NCBI GenBank assembly: GCA_910575165.1
Contig: CAJTDS010000015.1
Span: 1 to 64,000, forward strand
From: Eggerthellaceae bacterium
GTDB lineage: Bacteria; Actinomycetota; Coriobacteriia; Coriobacteriales; Eggerthellaceae
DNA length: 64,000 bases
Reading direction: 5' to 3'
Under the pieces are notes generated by a model. It did not search any database, was not told where the DNA came from, and saw nothing but the letters and a program-made list of their open reading frames with translations. Shown here piece by piece: positions 43,712 to 54,003 of this stretch (its first letter is position 1; each line of letters starts with the position of its first letter). Made by a program: the position numbers and the translations under genes.

Positions 43712-45094
43712 TTACTGGGATGTTCCCAAATAATCGCGAATAAATGCGTCACTTGCGGCCGCTTGTACCCGAGCTTGCTCGTAGGCCTGGCAAGCGGCGG
43801 CTGCGTCGTCCAGGAACACCTGGAGAATATGGGATTCCATTGAGGTAGGAAGATTCTGGGCGTCCTCGGCGGCCTGGGCGTCCAGCTCGTTGTAGCGGTC
43901 GTTATGCTCTACCGCCGCTTCCGTATCTCCGTCTAGCAGCGCCTGGTTGGAGGCTTGGGCCTGGTCAAGCGCTTGCAAGCGCAGCTGGACGTAGTCCTGC
44001 ACGGCATCAAGCGAGCAGACGGGATAAGCCTGGGCCGCTTGGGCAAGCAACGTCTGGGCTTCCTGGAACCGGACGATGGCGGCGCTTCCCTGCTCGGAGG
44101 ACTCCCGTATCTGGTCCTCGCTCGCCCCGCCCAGCGCGGACACGGCACTTCGGGCCAGCTCGTCGGCCTCCACAAGGGCATTCCAGCCTTGCACCGCATC
44201 CGAGAGCGCAGCGGCGGCGCCCGCAGCGGAAAGCTGCAGCGCTCCGGCCGCGGAAAGCATCTCCTGCTTCCTCGTCAGCGACGCGCTCACCTGGCTGGCC
44301 GCCTCCCGGTCGTCGTTGTCCTGAAGCTGGCTTAGGGCCATCTCCACCTGCACGCCGGAGGCCTGCAGGGCCGCCGACGCAGCCTCCATGGCCTCGGGCG
44401 AGGGGGTGAGGGAAAGCCGCTCCAACCGATCTGCGGTCTGCGCATCCTCCGGCTCCGCAACCAGCGCCCCCCTCGAAGGGGCAGCGCTGCGCAGGCTCGG
44501 CAAGCCGCCGTCGCCAAAGACCTGGTTGTAGGACTCGTCAAACGCGGCAAGGGACTCGTCGGCTTCGGCAAGGTAGGCGAACGCATCTTGGAGCTGGGCG
44601 GCTCCCTGCGTTTGGGACTGAGTGCGCGCCGCCCACCAGGCCCCGGCGCTGCCCACGGCTGCCACCACAGCCACCACAGCTACCCCCGCGGCGGCGAAGG
44701 CGGCCACGCGGCGCAGGCGCTTCCTTCGGGAAATCTCCCCGGACGCACCGGTGAAGCTCTCCACCGGAAGCCCGGTGGAGGCGGAGCTGCGCACGCCGGG
44801 CTGCTCGGCCACCCGGGCCGACCACGCGCCGTGGCTTCCCGACGACCGTCCGTGAAGCCCTTCGGCGCGGGACTTCTCCTTGGGTGCCTTGCGCGGCAGG
44901 GACACGCCGAACGAAGGGCGCGGCAACGAGAAGGACGGGCGAGGAAGCCTGCCGGAGCCGCCCTGGCGCTCCTGCCCGGCATCCAGCTTGTTGCGGGCGG
45001 CGTCCAGCACACTGAGAGAGATCTCGTTGGATGTGCCCAGGGTATGGCGCTTGATATGGGCTGCGCGGGCCAGCTTGTCGTCGCTACGCGCCAT
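43712..45094 (-). CDS. Single-pass membrane protein of unknown function
   Basis: A 460-residue protein. Residues 1 to about 125 are basic and low-complexity (LPRPSFSLPRPSFG repeats), then a membrane helix (AAFAAAGVAVVAVVAAVGSAG), then about 310 extracytoplasmic residues predicted to be helical with many Ala, Gln and Glu. No family is recognised. The start overlaps the DinG stop by 11 bases, so it is translated from the same message. Confidence 0.6.
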   Translation of the reverse strand: MARSDDKLARAAHIKRHTLGTSNEISLSVLDAARNKLDAGQERQGGSGRLPRPSFSLPRPSFGVSLPRKAPKEKSRAEGLHGRSSGSHGAWSARVAEQPGVRSSASTGLPVESFTGASGEISRRKRLRRVAAFAAAGVAVVAVVAAVGSAGAWWAARTQSQTQGAAQLQDAFAYLAEADESLAAFDESYNQVFGDGGLPSLRSAAPSRGALVAEPEDAQTADRLERLSLTPSPEAMEAASAALQASGVQVEMALSQLQDNDDREAASQVSASLTRKQEMLSAAGALQLSAAGAAAALSDAVQGWNALVEADELARSAVSALGGASEDQIRESSEQGSAAIVRFQEAQTLLAQAAQAYPVCSLDAVQDYVQLRLQALDQAQASNQALLDGDTEAAVEHNDRYNELDAQAAEDAQNLPTSMESHILQVFLDDAAAACQAYEQARVQAAASDAFIRDYLGTSQ

Positions 45095-48000
45095 CGCCCG
45101 TCTCCGCAGAGCGCCCGGCGGCGGGGCGGTGCGCCACAGCTTGCCGCAGCTCCTCGACTATCTCGGCGCAAGTGAGTGTCTTCACCGTCTTGCTGGGCAT
45201 CGAGCGCAGGAACATCTTCCCGTAGGACTTCGTCAACAACCGGCCGTCGGCCAAGATCAGCACGCCGGAGTCGTCGGCCTTGCGTATCAAGCGCCCTGCT
45301 GCCTGCTTTGTCTCCAGCACCGCCGCCGGCAGCACGTAACGGCGCCAGGCCGCATCGTCCCGGGCGGCGCGCTCACAGGAAAGCGGATCGCTTGGCTTGG
45401 CGAAGGGCAGCTTCGGGATGATGACGCCGCGCAGCGTCGACCCGGGGGCGTCGAAGCCCTCCCAGAAGCTCTTCAGCGCGAACAGCGACAGGTGCTCGTC
45501 GGCAAGGAAATCGTCGCGCAGGCCCTTGGCCGACACCCCCCACTTCTGGCACACCACGCGCAGATCATCGCCCTTCAGGTCGTCGCGCACCACCTCGTAG
45601 CACGCCTCCATCTCGCGGCGGTTCGTGAACAGCGTCAGCATAGACCCCTGCTGCGCGCGGTGGGTTTCGGTCAGCAGGCGCTGCAGCGCCCCCAGATAAG
45701 CCGGGTCGTTCGGCTCGGGCATGTCGGTGGGCACGTAGATGGTCATCTGCTCGTCGAAGCGGTAATGGGACTGCAGGGCAAGCTTCGCGGCCTGAGACTG
45801 CTCCCCCTGGTCCAAGCCGATGGCGTTGGCGAAGGAGTCGAACTTCCCGTCCACCGAAAGCGTGGCCGATGCGAACACCACGCTGAAGGTACGGGCGAAC
45901 AGGGTCTCGTTCAGGGCGTCGCCCACGTTGAGCAGCTGAGCCTCCACGCTGTCCTGCCAGCGGTCCTTGTGCTTGTTCAGCATCGCAGAGTACACGTAAG
46001 TGTCCTCGGGCCGTTCGAATATCACCTCCAGGGCATTCACAAGGCCCTTCAGGTCGCAGGCGAGGGCGGCGAACTCGCGCTGGCTATCGGCCATGCCCTC
46101 GATGCCCTCCAGGTAGCCGGCCACGCCCTGGCAGGCCGACGCCAGGTGCTCGGACACCTCTTTGAGCGCAGTAGCGGCCAGGGAAAGCTCGCGGAACACC
46201 GCCGATGCGCGCACCGTCTCGTTGACCCACAGCTCCGTGGTCTCGTAGCGCTTGCTGCCCTTCGCCTGGTCGAAGTAGAGCAGGCCCTTCATGGCGCCGT
46301 TGAACTGCTCCACTGCTTCGCGGAACGATACGCCCTGACGCCGCCCCTTCGCCACCAAGGCGTAGAACAGGCTGCCCGCATCGCCGGCGTCGTTGCCCTC
46401 CGCATCGGCGGACGAGACCCCTATCCCGGCGTTGGCGGCCTCGCGGTCCGCCAGCACCAGCTTCTCGCCGGGCACCGACTGGATGCGAGACTCCACCCGC
46501 GCGAACATGTCCCGCCGGCTGCTGGCGCTGTTGGCCTTCGAGGCCATGGACAGCAGCTCCTCGGCCGAGATCTTCAGCGAGAAGGCCCGCCGCGCCTCGT
46601 CCTCCACGGAATGGGCCTCGTCTATGACCCAGAACCGGGCAGGAGGCAAAAGACCCCCGTCGGCGACCACGTCGCAGAACAGCAGAGAATGGTTGGTCAC
46701 CACGATATGGGACGCCTCGGCGCGGCGGCGGGCCCCGAACACGAAGCAGCCGTTGCCGTAGTAGGGGCACTTCCGACGCAGGCACTCCAGGCTGCCGGTG
46801 GTGATGGCGGGGCGGGGCAGGGCTCGGTAGTCGATCTTAAGGCTGTCCATGTCATCGATGTCGGACTGCTCGATGAAGGAGAGCAGCCCGGCCACGGCAG
46901 GGGCCTGGGGCATCTCCACGTTGTTCACCAGGCGCGTGCCCACCCCTGCGCGCAGCAGGTTGTCCACCTTGTGCAGGCACGGGTAGTGGGAGAACCCTTT
47001 CAGCGGGGCGTAGGTAAGCCGCGGCGCATCGGGGTTGACGGCGGCAAGAGAGTCGGCCAAGGCGGGCAGCTCCTTGTACACCAGCTGGTCAAGGAGGGCG
47101 TTCGTCTTGGTGGCCACGCCCACGGTCACGTCGTTCATGAGCGCGGCGTAGGCGCTGGGCACCAGGTATGCCATGGACTTCCCCACGCCGGTTCCCGCCT
47201 CCACCACCAGATTCTCAGAGGTGGAGAAGGCCTTGTTAACCGCCTGGGCCATGGCCAGCTGCGCCGGGCGGGGTTCGTAGTCGCCGTAGAGCGACCCCAC
47301 GGCTCCCTCGGTGGAGAACGCCTCGTCCACCTGGGCGCTGTCGGCGAACCGCAAGCCCTGGGAAGGGTCTTCCGCCAGCACCTCGGCATCACGCTTCGGA
47401 GGGGCCGCGTCCCCTGCACGCCGATAGCACAGGGAGCGAAGAGAGAAGCGAACGTCGGCGTTGCCGCGCACCACGGCACCCGGCAACGTCATCGGATAGC
47501 GGTCGATCCCGGCCCCCATGTCGGCTTCTGCCAGCAGCAGGTCGAACTGCCCTTGAAGCTCCTGGGGCTGGTCGGGAAGCTCGCCCGCAACCCCGCAGGC
47601 CGGTTCGAGCGCAGGCCGGGCACCCTCGTCCGACGCGGCCAGGCTCCCATGGACCATGCGGCGGTACTCCGCGGCGAAAACCTTGAACACGAACTGGGTG
47701 GACCACAACCCTTCCGCCGAAAGGTCGGCTATCTCCACCGTCAGCGCCGGCGGCATGGCCTCAACCGCAGCCAGCAGGATGCGGTACATGGCGCACGTGG
47801 CCTCCACGTCGGCGTCGGCCCGATGGGTGGAAAGCGGTGCGTCGAAGGCGCGCACCAGGTCCAGCAGCCGATGGGACTTCATCCGCGGCAGCGCGATGCG
47901 GGCCAGGTCGAGAGAATCGATCCACACGTTCTCGAGCAGTGGATAGCCTTCGGGATGGCGAGTGGTGAACGTACGGTCGAACCCGACGTTGTGGGCGACC

Positions 48001-48389
48001 ACCTTCGCATCGCCCACGAACTCCACCAGCTGCTCCAGCGCCTGCTGGGGAGTAGGAGCGTCGGCCACGTCGGTATCGTGGATGTTGGTCAGATGGGCGA
48101 CGTCTTCGGGAATGGGCTTGCCCGGGTTCACGAAGGTGACGAACCATTCCGTGATGCGTCCGCATTCCAACCGCGCGGCCGCTATCTGGGTAAGCTCGTC
48201 GTGGTTGAACGAGACGCCAGTGGTCTCTGTATCAAGAACCACCACGTTGCGGTCGAGCGGTCCGAAATCAGAAGCATCGGCCAAGCGGGACAGGCCGGCG
48301 TAACGCCGCACCACCGATTCCGGCGTACCGTCCATTATGTAATCTGCAAGCAAAGGGGCGCCCTTCGGTAGTCGAAGCTGTTCTTGCAC
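45084..48389 (-). CDS. dinG: DinG-family helicase fused to a DnaQ-like exonuclease
   Basis: A 1101-residue protein. The N-terminal 3'-5' exonuclease domain (about 45-215) has VLDTETTGV, HNVGFDR and the HRADADVEAT block, the DEDDh set. The helicase follows: EAGTGVGKSMAYLVPSAYA (Walker A), VIDEAHSVEDE (DEAH box), and a four-cysteine Fe-S segment (HYPCLHKV, later LECLRRKCPYYGNGC). Motif VI-type sequence is near the end (KSFWEGFDAPG). Fused DinG proteins unwind and trim damaged or branched DNA. The start is the GTG at 48389. Confidence 0.9.
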   Translation of the reverse strand: MQEQLRLPKGAPLLADYIMDGTPESVVRRYAGLSRLADASDFGPLDRNVVVLDTETTGVSFNHDELTQIAAARLECGRITEWFVTFVNPGKPIPEDVAHLTNIHDTDVADAPTPQQALEQLVEFVGDAKVVAHNVGFDRTFTTRHPEGYPLLENVWIDSLDLARIALPRMKSHRLLDLVRAFDAPLSTHRADADVEATCAMYRILLAAVEAMPPALTVEIADLSAEGLWSTQFVFKVFAAEYRRMVHGSLAASDEGARPALEPACGVAGELPDQPQELQGQFDLLLAEADMGAGIDRYPMTLPGAVVRGNADVRFSLRSLCYRRAGDAAPPKRDAEVLAEDPSQGLRFADSAQVDEAFSTEGAVGSLYGDYEPRPAQLAMAQAVNKAFSTSENLVVEAGTGVGKSMAYLVPSAYAALMNDVTVGVATKTNALLDQLVYKELPALADSLAAVNPDAPRLTYAPLKGFSHYPCLHKVDNLLRAGVGTRLVNNVEMPQAPAVAGLLSFIEQSDIDDMDSLKIDYRALPRPAITTGSLECLRRKCPYYGNGCFVFGARRRAEASHIVVTNHSLLFCDVVADGGLLPPARFWVIDEAHSVEDEARRAFSLKISAEELLSMASKANSASSRRDMFARVESRIQSVPGEKLVLADREAANAGIGVSSADAEGNDAGDAGSLFYALVAKGRRQGVSFREAVEQFNGAMKGLLYFDQAKGSKRYETTELWVNETVRASAVFRELSLAATALKEVSEHLASACQGVAGYLEGIEGMADSQREFAALACDLKGLVNALEVIFERPEDTYVYSAMLNKHKDRWQDSVEAQLLNVGDALNETLFARTFSVVFASATLSVDGKFDSFANAIGLDQGEQSQAAKLALQSHYRFDEQMTIYVPTDMPEPNDPAYLGALQRLLTETHRAQQGSMLTLFTNRREMEACYEVVRDDLKGDDLRVVCQKWGVSAKGLRDDFLADEHLSLFALKSFWEGFDAPGSTLRGVIIPKLPFAKPSDPLSCERAARDDAAWRRYVLPAAVLETKQAAGRLIRKADDSGVLILADGRLLTKSYGKMFLRSMPSKTVKTLTCAEIVEELRQAVAHRPAAGRSAETGDGA

Positions 48390-48581
48390 GTCAGACTATC
48401 ATCTTTCCCTCTGCTCGCTTACCAGAGGGCCGCGATTCCATGCCCAAAACACCCTTGCGCCGCTCCCGCGGAGCACGCCTTCGCTACAATGGTTCCGTCC
48501 GCCCGGAAGCGTCCTTCCGAAAGCAGCGGCACCTCTGTGGCCGCGTTGCATCGTAAGAGCGCGCTCTTCGGATGAACCGAA

Positions 48582-48597
48582 TGTTTCACGTGAAACA
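48582..48597. promoter_or_regulatory. parS: parS site 4
   Basis: Exact TGTTTCACGTGAAACA, 31 bases upstream of the next start codon. Read as protein it gives the odd FHVKH tract in a false N-terminal extension of that gene. Confidence 0.95.
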
Positions 48598-48628
48598 TCG
48601 CGCCCGCGCCGACCGCCAGGAGACCCCA

Positions 48629-49276
48629 ATGCAACAGGACTGCTACTTCGGAACCTATGCCCGGTTCGAAACCCCCTCGAAGAAGGAGGGCAGCGCGCTA
48701 GTAGGCGCGGACAACCTGGTGGGAGATAGATTCGATATAGAGTTCCTCACGCAAGACGGCGTGACCACAGCCTGGATGCGCAACCGGTTTGGGGCGCTGG
48801 TGGCGTTCTTCGACGAGAACCTGTCGCGGCGGCTGGCCATCATGAACGCCCGTGGATGGAAGCTGCAGGCACTGCTGTCGTTCGTGGCCTACACCGACTC
48901 CCCTGAGCCGGCCCGCTACTGGGGCGAGGCGGCGGTAGTGGCCTTCGACCCGAAGGACCAGGCGGCCTTCGACCGTTTCCTCTCGTTGGTGGGCAAGCGT
49001 CTTGCCGACGGGGTGCGCCCGGAGGTGAACCTGGGCTCCCAGGCGGTTCGGTCCGTCTTGGAAGCCGGGGGCGACTGGAAACCCACCAAGACCGTGCCGT
49101 TGCCGAAGCGGGCAGCCGGAACCGTCATCATGAAGTCGCGCCGCAAGCTTTCCGAGAAAGTTATCGAGCTGGGGCGCTCGCGCAACGTCGGCTGCTACGT
49201 TGTCAGCTGGGCGTTCATCATCGCCCTCGTTGCCGGGGCGGCGCTGCTGGGATTGAAGGCAGCCGGCATCGTCTAG
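48629..49276 (+). CDS. Membrane-anchored protein of unknown function
   Basis: A 215-residue protein from the ATG at 48629 (CAGGAGA site). A soluble alpha/beta part of about 185 residues (MRNRFGALVAFFDENLSRRL, SFVAYTDSPEPARYWGEAAV) is followed by one C-terminal membrane helix (VSWAFIIALVAGAALLGL), a tail-anchored layout. I do not recognise the family. It is monocistronic, between dinG and ddl. Confidence 0.7.
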   Translation: MQQDCYFGTYARFETPSKKEGSALVGADNLVGDRFDIEFLTQDGVTTAWMRNRFGALVAFFDENLSRRLAIMNARGWKLQALLSFVAYTDSPEPARYWGEAAVVAFDPKDQAAFDRFLSLVGKRLADGVRPEVNLGSQAVRSVLEAGGDWKPTKTVPLPKRAAGTVIMKSRRKLSEKVIELGRSRNVGCYVVSWAFIIALVAGAALLGLKAAGIV

Positions 49277-49400
49277 CCCGGCTTCCCCTTCTTGAGGCGG
49301 CCGGGACAACCCCCCCCCTCAGGGGGAGGCGAGACGGTGCGATCGTGCCGATTCCCGAAACGCCAAGGCACGGCCCCGGGCGCGGGCTTCGAAAGAGCTA

Positions 49401-50378
49401 CTACTCCAACGCCAACGAAACCAACTGGGTGCACAGGGTGGGGAAGTCCATTCCCGTCACCCGCGCGGCGTCGGGAATGAGCGAGGTGCTGGTCATGCCG
49501 GGCAGTGTGTTCGTCTCCAAGGCCCACATGGCGCCGTCGTCGTCCATGATGAAGTCGGTGCGGGACACGCCGCGGCAGCTCAGGGCCTTGTGGGCCATAA
49601 CCGCGTAGCGCTGCATGCGATCGGTCTGCTCGTCGGAGAGCGGCGCCGGGCACACATGGCGCGAGCCGCCGGGGGCGTACTTCGCCTCGAAGTCGTAGAA
49701 GCTGCCGTTGGCGGGCAGAATCTGGATGACCGGCAGCGCTTCCGGATCGCTGTTGCCCAGCACGGAAACGGTGTACTCGGAGCCGGCAATGAACTGCTCA
49801 ACCAGAACGTCGTCGTCGAAGGAGAAGGCCTGCTGCAGCGCCTCGGCCAGCTCATCCCTTCCTTCCACGATGTAAAGCCCCAAGGTGCTTCCGCCCGATG
49901 CGGCCTTCACCACCAGGTGCGAGCCAAGCTCGTTCACCAGGGCGCCGGCGTCTGCGGGTTCGCCCTTGCGCAGCCACACGGAAGCCGGGGTGGGCACGCC
50001 GGACGCGCGGTAGAACAGCTTCGTCTTGGTCTTGTCCATGGCCACAGCACTCGACCACACGTCCGACCCGGTGTAGGGAAGCCCGATGGTGTCCAGGAAA
50101 CCTTGAAGCGTGCCGTCTTCGCCGCCTTTGCCGTGGGTGCATAGAAACGCGACGGCGAAATCGCCGGTCATCAGGGCTAGAAGGTCTTCTTTGCGTGCGG
50201 GATCAAAAACGGTGACGGGGAATCCCGCTTCCCGAAGGGCTTCTGCCGAGGAAGCACCCGATTTGAGCGAGATCTCCCGTTCGGTGCTGGTTCCTCCGCA
50301 AAGAACCGCCACAGGGCACTGCTCGGGCACGAGGCCGCTGGCTGACCGCTCATTCGACTTCTGGCAATCCATGGACAC
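49401..50378 (-). CDS. ddl: D-alanine--D-alanine ligase
   Basis: A 325-residue ATP-grasp ligase that makes the D-Ala-D-Ala dipeptide of peptidoglycan. Motifs include HGKGGEDGTLQGFLDTIGLP, KAASGGSTLG, DDVLVEQFIAGSEYTVSVLG and DFIMDDDGAMWALETNTLPG. The start codon at 50378 gives a 20-residue lead before VAVLCGGTSTEREISL. It is leftward like the parAB genes, with rlmN about 120 bases upstream. Confidence 0.94.
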   Translation of the reverse strand: MSMDCQKSNERSASGLVPEQCPVAVLCGGTSTEREISLKSGASSAEALREAGFPVTVFDPARKEDLLALMTGDFAVAFLCTHGKGGEDGTLQGFLDTIGLPYTGSDVWSSAVAMDKTKTKLFYRASGVPTPASVWLRKGEPADAGALVNELGSHLVVKAASGGSTLGLYIVEGRDELAEALQQAFSFDDDVLVEQFIAGSEYTVSVLGNSDPEALPVIQILPANGSFYDFEAKYAPGGSRHVCPAPLSDEQTDRMQRYAVMAHKALSCRGVSRTDFIMDDDGAMWALETNTLPGMTSTSLIPDAARVTGMDFPTLCTQLVSLALE

Positions 50379-50496
50379 TTCCTCCGAAAGATCTTGGCTG
50401 CAAACGTTCCGGTCGTCACGTCGGGAAGTATAGCAAAGCTCCTCGACGCGCGAATTGTCCGCCGCGCGCCCTTACCGAAGCAACAGACCGAAAGAC

Positions 50497-51543
50497 CTAC
50501 GGGCGGTACGGGGCGGTCATCTCGTTTTTCAGCTGCCCGCATGCGCCGGCGATGTCGCCGCCCTTCGACCGGCGGACGGTGGCCTGCACGCCGGCCTTCT
50601 CGAGGGCGCGAACCCATTTGCCCACCGTAGCATGGTCGGAGGGCTTGAAGGACGATCCGTCCACCGCGTTCAGCGGAATGAGGTTCACATGGCAGAGCAG
50701 CCCGCGGGCGAACTCGGTCAAAGCCTCCAGGTGGGCGTCGCTGTCGTTCTCCCCCGCCAGCAAGATGTACTCCAACGTGACGCGGCGGTTCGTTTTGGCC
50801 GTGTACGAGACTATAGCCTGGCGCAAGGCCGGCAGCGTCTGATGGGCCATGGACGGCATCAGCTTGTCGCGGGTCGCCTGGTCGGCGGAATGGAGGGACA
50901 CGGCCAAGGTGAACTGTTCGGGAATCTCGGAGAAGCGGCGAATGCCAGACAGGATGCCGCAGGTGGAAACCGTAATCTGCCGGGCGGCGATGCCCAGGGC
51001 CTTCGGATCGTTCATGATCTCAAGGGCGGCTCGCACCGCGTCGAAGTTCGCGAAGGGCTCCCCTTGCCCCATGGCCACCACGTTGGTGACACGGCGTCCC
51101 ATCTGCCGACCTACAAGGGCCGCCTGGTCCACCATCTCGCCGCAGGTAAGGTTGCGCGTAAGCCCCTGCTTTCCCGTAGCGCAGAAACTGCAGGCCATGG
51201 AGCAGCCGGCTTGGGTGGAGAAGCACACCGTCAGGCGCTGCCCGTTGGCCGACGGGATTCCCACGGTCTCCACGCACGCCCCGTCGGCGAAACGCACCAC
51301 ATACTTCTCCGTGCCGTCGGAGGACAGCGCCTTGTGAGCCACCTCGGGAAAGGACAGCTCGTAAGATTCGGCCAGGGTCTCCCTCAGGGCTTTCGGAAGG
51401 TTGGTCATCTCGTCGAAGGAGGCGGCATGCTTGCCGTAGACCCACTCGTACACCTGCTGGGCGCGGAACTTCGGCTGCCCCAGCTCCTGCAGGGCTTCCT
51501 GCAGCTGCTGGCGCGAAAGCCGCTTGATGGATTGCTTGCTCAT
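50497..51543 (-). CDS. rlmN: 23S rRNA/tRNA adenine-C2 methyltransferase RlmN
   Basis: A 348-residue radical-SAM enzyme. The cluster motif CSMACSFCATG lies in the middle, with VAMGQGEPFANFD and NLIPLNAVDGSSF later; the C-terminal catalytic Cys lies in DIAGACGQL. It methylates A2503 of 23S rRNA and A37 of some tRNAs. It starts at the ATG 51543 and is normal in length. Confidence 0.94.
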   Translation of the reverse strand: MSKQSIKRLSRQQLQEALQELGQPKFRAQQVYEWVYGKHAASFDEMTNLPKALRETLAESYELSFPEVAHKALSSDGTEKYVVRFADGACVETVGIPSANGQRLTVCFSTQAGCSMACSFCATGKQGLTRNLTCGEMVDQAALVGRQMGRRVTNVVAMGQGEPFANFDAVRAALEIMNDPKALGIAARQITVSTCGILSGIRRFSEIPEQFTLAVSLHSADQATRDKLMPSMAHQTLPALRQAIVSYTAKTNRRVTLEYILLAGENDSDAHLEALTEFARGLLCHVNLIPLNAVDGSSFKPSDHATVGKWVRALEKAGVQATVRRSKGGDIAGACGQLKNEMTAPYRP

Positions 51544-51677
51544 AGGGCCTCCTTCGCTTCTCGGCGGTGCCGGTCCGCCTCTACGGCCTCTGGTCAGATG
51601 AATCTACCGGGCGAGCAAGAAGGCGGGAGCAAGCCCGCCTTCTTCAATCTGCATCACTTTGCCCGCGATGCGCCCTC

Positions 51678-52973
51678 TTAGTCCTTCTTCGCTTTTCGGG
51701 CGGCGGCGAACTCGGCGAGGAGGCGCTGCAGGTCCTCTTCGTCCTTGAACTCAATCTCCAAGCGATTCTTCCCGCCGGACACCTTCACGCGAACCCCGGT
51801 CTGGAGCATGCGGCGAAGCGACCGGGCGGCCTTCTTGAAACTGGGCGGCATGGGCTGTTTGCGGGGCGGTTCGGGGCGCTTGTGGGCGAACAGGCGCGCC
51901 AGGTTCTCGGTGTCGCGAACGGAGAGCTTCTCATCCACCAGCTTCTTCGTGAGGGCTTCGCGCCCCTCCTTGCTGGGAATCGACAGGATGGCGCGCGCAT
52001 GGCCGGGAGTGATCTTCCCCTCGAAGAGCAGCTGCTGGGCGCTTTCGGGCAAGTCGAGCAGGCGGATGGCGTTGGCAATGGTGGAGCGGCCCTTCGACAT
52101 CATCTGGGCGAGCTCGGACTGGGTGAGCCCTTGCTTGTCCATCAGGCGCTTGTAGGCGTAGGCTTCCTCGATGGGGTTCAGGTCGTTGCGGTGCAGGTTC
52201 TCGACCAGGGCAAGCTCGATGGCGCCGTCGTCGTCGGCCTCGCGGATGCTCACGGGAATCATCTTCATCCCGGCCATCTTGCAAGCCTGCCAGCGGCGCT
52301 CGCCGGCGATGATCTGGTAGCGGTTGGCGCCAAGCGGCCTCACCAGAATCGGCTGGATCATGCCGTTCTTGCGGATGGACTGGGCCAATTCCTCCAAGTC
52401 CTCCTGGTTGAAGGCAATGCGGGGCTGGTCAGGGTTCGGCTCCACCGAGGATACGGGCACCTCGTTGTTGCCGCGGGTGGTCACCGAGCCGGCACGCACG
52501 CTGCTCTCCACCTCGACAACCGCATCATCTTCGACAGCGGTCGTCGAGGAAACGTCCGCCGTCTTGCTTTTAGGGGCGACCACCTGCCGGCGGGAGAACA
52601 CCTCGGCAGCGCGCTGGGCGTAAGTCTTCGGGCCCTTCGATTCCCCAGCGGCTTCCTGAGAGGCCTTCTCCGGCGGGTTTTCAACTCGTGCCGGGCGCAT
52701 AATGACCACGGCCTCTTCGGCATCCGTAGGGGCCGTCACAGCGGCTTTCTGGGGCGCTGTGGGTTCCTGAGCAGGTTCGGCCTGCTCCTCGACCACCTTC
52801 CGAACCGGCTCGGGTTTTTCCGCCTGCGGCTTCTCCTGAGGCTGCTCCCGCTGGGAATCCTCCGCCACGGTGACGCGACGCTGGTTCGGCTCTGCCGGCG
52901 CCGCTTCGTCGTAAGAGCCCCCCAACAGGGAATTCAGGCCCCTGCCCAAACCGCTTTTAGTTGCCTTAGCCAC
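51678..52973 (-). CDS. parB: Chromosome partitioning protein ParB
   Basis: A 431-residue protein. The first 130 residues are a long Glu/Pro/Gln-rich extension. Then comes the ParB core: a Spo0J/ParB N-domain with GERRWQA and LVENLHRNDLNPIEEA, the helix-turn-helix (TQSELAQMMSKGRSTIANAI) that reads parS, and a basic C-terminal dimer domain. It loads at the six parS sites in this window and slides as a CTP clamp (family knowledge). The GTG at 52973 overlaps the parA stop by eight bases. Confidence 0.95.
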   Translation of the reverse strand: MAKATKSGLGRGLNSLLGGSYDEAAPAEPNQRRVTVAEDSQREQPQEKPQAEKPEPVRKVVEEQAEPAQEPTAPQKAAVTAPTDAEEAVVIMRPARVENPPEKASQEAAGESKGPKTYAQRAAEVFSRRQVVAPKSKTADVSSTTAVEDDAVVEVESSVRAGSVTTRGNNEVPVSSVEPNPDQPRIAFNQEDLEELAQSIRKNGMIQPILVRPLGANRYQIIAGERRWQACKMAGMKMIPVSIREADDDGAIELALVENLHRNDLNPIEEAYAYKRLMDKQGLTQSELAQMMSKGRSTIANAIRLLDLPESAQQLLFEGKITPGHARAILSIPSKEGREALTKKLVDEKLSVRDTENLARLFAHKRPEPPRKQPMPPSFKKAARSLRRMLQTGVRVKVSGGKNRLEIEFKDEEDLQRLLAEFAAARKAKKD

Positions 52974-53958
52974 GGCGAATCACTTCCTTAGCCAGATCGA
53001 GGTAGGCCTGCGAGCCTTTGCCTGCGGGGTCGTATTCGATAATCGGCTGCCCGTAGCTGGGGGCCTCCGAAAGCTTCACGGTGCGGGGAATGGTGGTGGT
53101 GAACGCAATCTTCCCGAAGTAGGAGCGCACCTCCGACGCCACCTGGCGCGAAAGGGTAGTCCTGCCATCGTACATAGTCAGCAGCACGCCGAAGATGTCC
53201 AAGGTGGGATTCAGGCGCGTTTTGACACGTTTCATCGAATCGAGAAGTTTTGTCACGCCTTCCAAGGCGTAGAACTCGCATTGAATGGGGATGAACAGCT
53301 TGTCGGCCGCCACCAGGGCGTTCACGGTGAGAAGCCCCAGGGAGGGGGGACAATCTATAAGGATGTAGTCGTAGCGGCCGCGCAGGCTGCCCAGGGCATC
53401 CTTCAGGCGGTTCTCGCGGGCCATCTCGGACACCAGCTCCACTTCGGCGCCGGCCAGGTTGATGGTAGCCGGAACCAGGTCGAGCCCTTCATAGACGTCG
53501 GGGATGATAACGTCGGTCAGGGGAGTATCGTTGAGCAGCACATCGTAGATGCAGTTGTCAATCTGGCTCTTCTCGATGCCCAAGCCGCTGGTGGTGTTTC
53601 CCTGCGGGTCCAAGTCAACCAGCAGCACCTGCTTGTTCAACGCGCCCAGGGCAGCGGACAAGTTGATGGCGGTGGTGGACTTCCCCACGCCGCCTTTCTG
53701 GTTGATGATGGCCAGAATCTTCGTCTGCCCTACCACGTGATTCACGCGCTTCTTCTGGCTATAGGACTTCACCTCGGTCGGAACGAATCCCTCGCCGCTG
53801 ACCCGGGGTTGGGGCACTCGCTCGACCACTTCGACGTCCTCTATATTCAAGGATTCCTCGACTGCTTCCTCCTCGGGCGTCTCGGTTTCCTCCACGACGG
53901 GTTCGGCGGCCGGTACGGCGGCTCCACGCTCCCGTTTTAGATTGTCAAAAAACCCCAT
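52966..53958 (-). CDS. parA: Chromosome partitioning ATPase ParA (Soj)
   Basis: A 330-residue protein. After an 80-residue Glu-rich lead comes the Walker-type ATPase: INQKGGVGKSTTAINL, DLDPQGNTTSGLG, ILIDCPPSLG. It moves ParB-parS complexes. The ATG at 53958 (AAGGAGCC site) is preferred over 53985. A parS site lies 45 bases upstream, so ParB bound there could regulate parAB. Confidence 0.95.
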   Translation of the reverse strand: MGFFDNLKRERGAAVPAAEPVVEETETPEEEAVEESLNIEDVEVVERVPQPRVSGEGFVPTEVKSYSQKKRVNHVVGQTKILAIINQKGGVGKSTTAINLSAALGALNKQVLLVDLDPQGNTTSGLGIEKSQIDNCIYDVLLNDTPLTDVIIPDVYEGLDLVPATINLAGAEVELVSEMARENRLKDALGSLRGRYDYILIDCPPSLGLLTVNALVAADKLFIPIQCEFYALEGVTKLLDSMKRVKTRLNPTLDIFGVLLTMYDGRTTLSRQVASEVRSYFGKIAFTTTIPRTVKLSEAPSYGQPIIEYDPAGKGSQAYLDLAKEVIRRG

Positions 53959-54003
53959 GCGCGGCTCCTTCCACAGTTGAGCCATAGTATAGCGGCTTTA
54001 GGG

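Noticed and set aside
48572-48628. N-terminal extension MNRMFHVKH... of the tail-anchored protein
   Set aside because: FHVKH is the translation of a parS site; the same peptide appears in false extensions at other parS sites.
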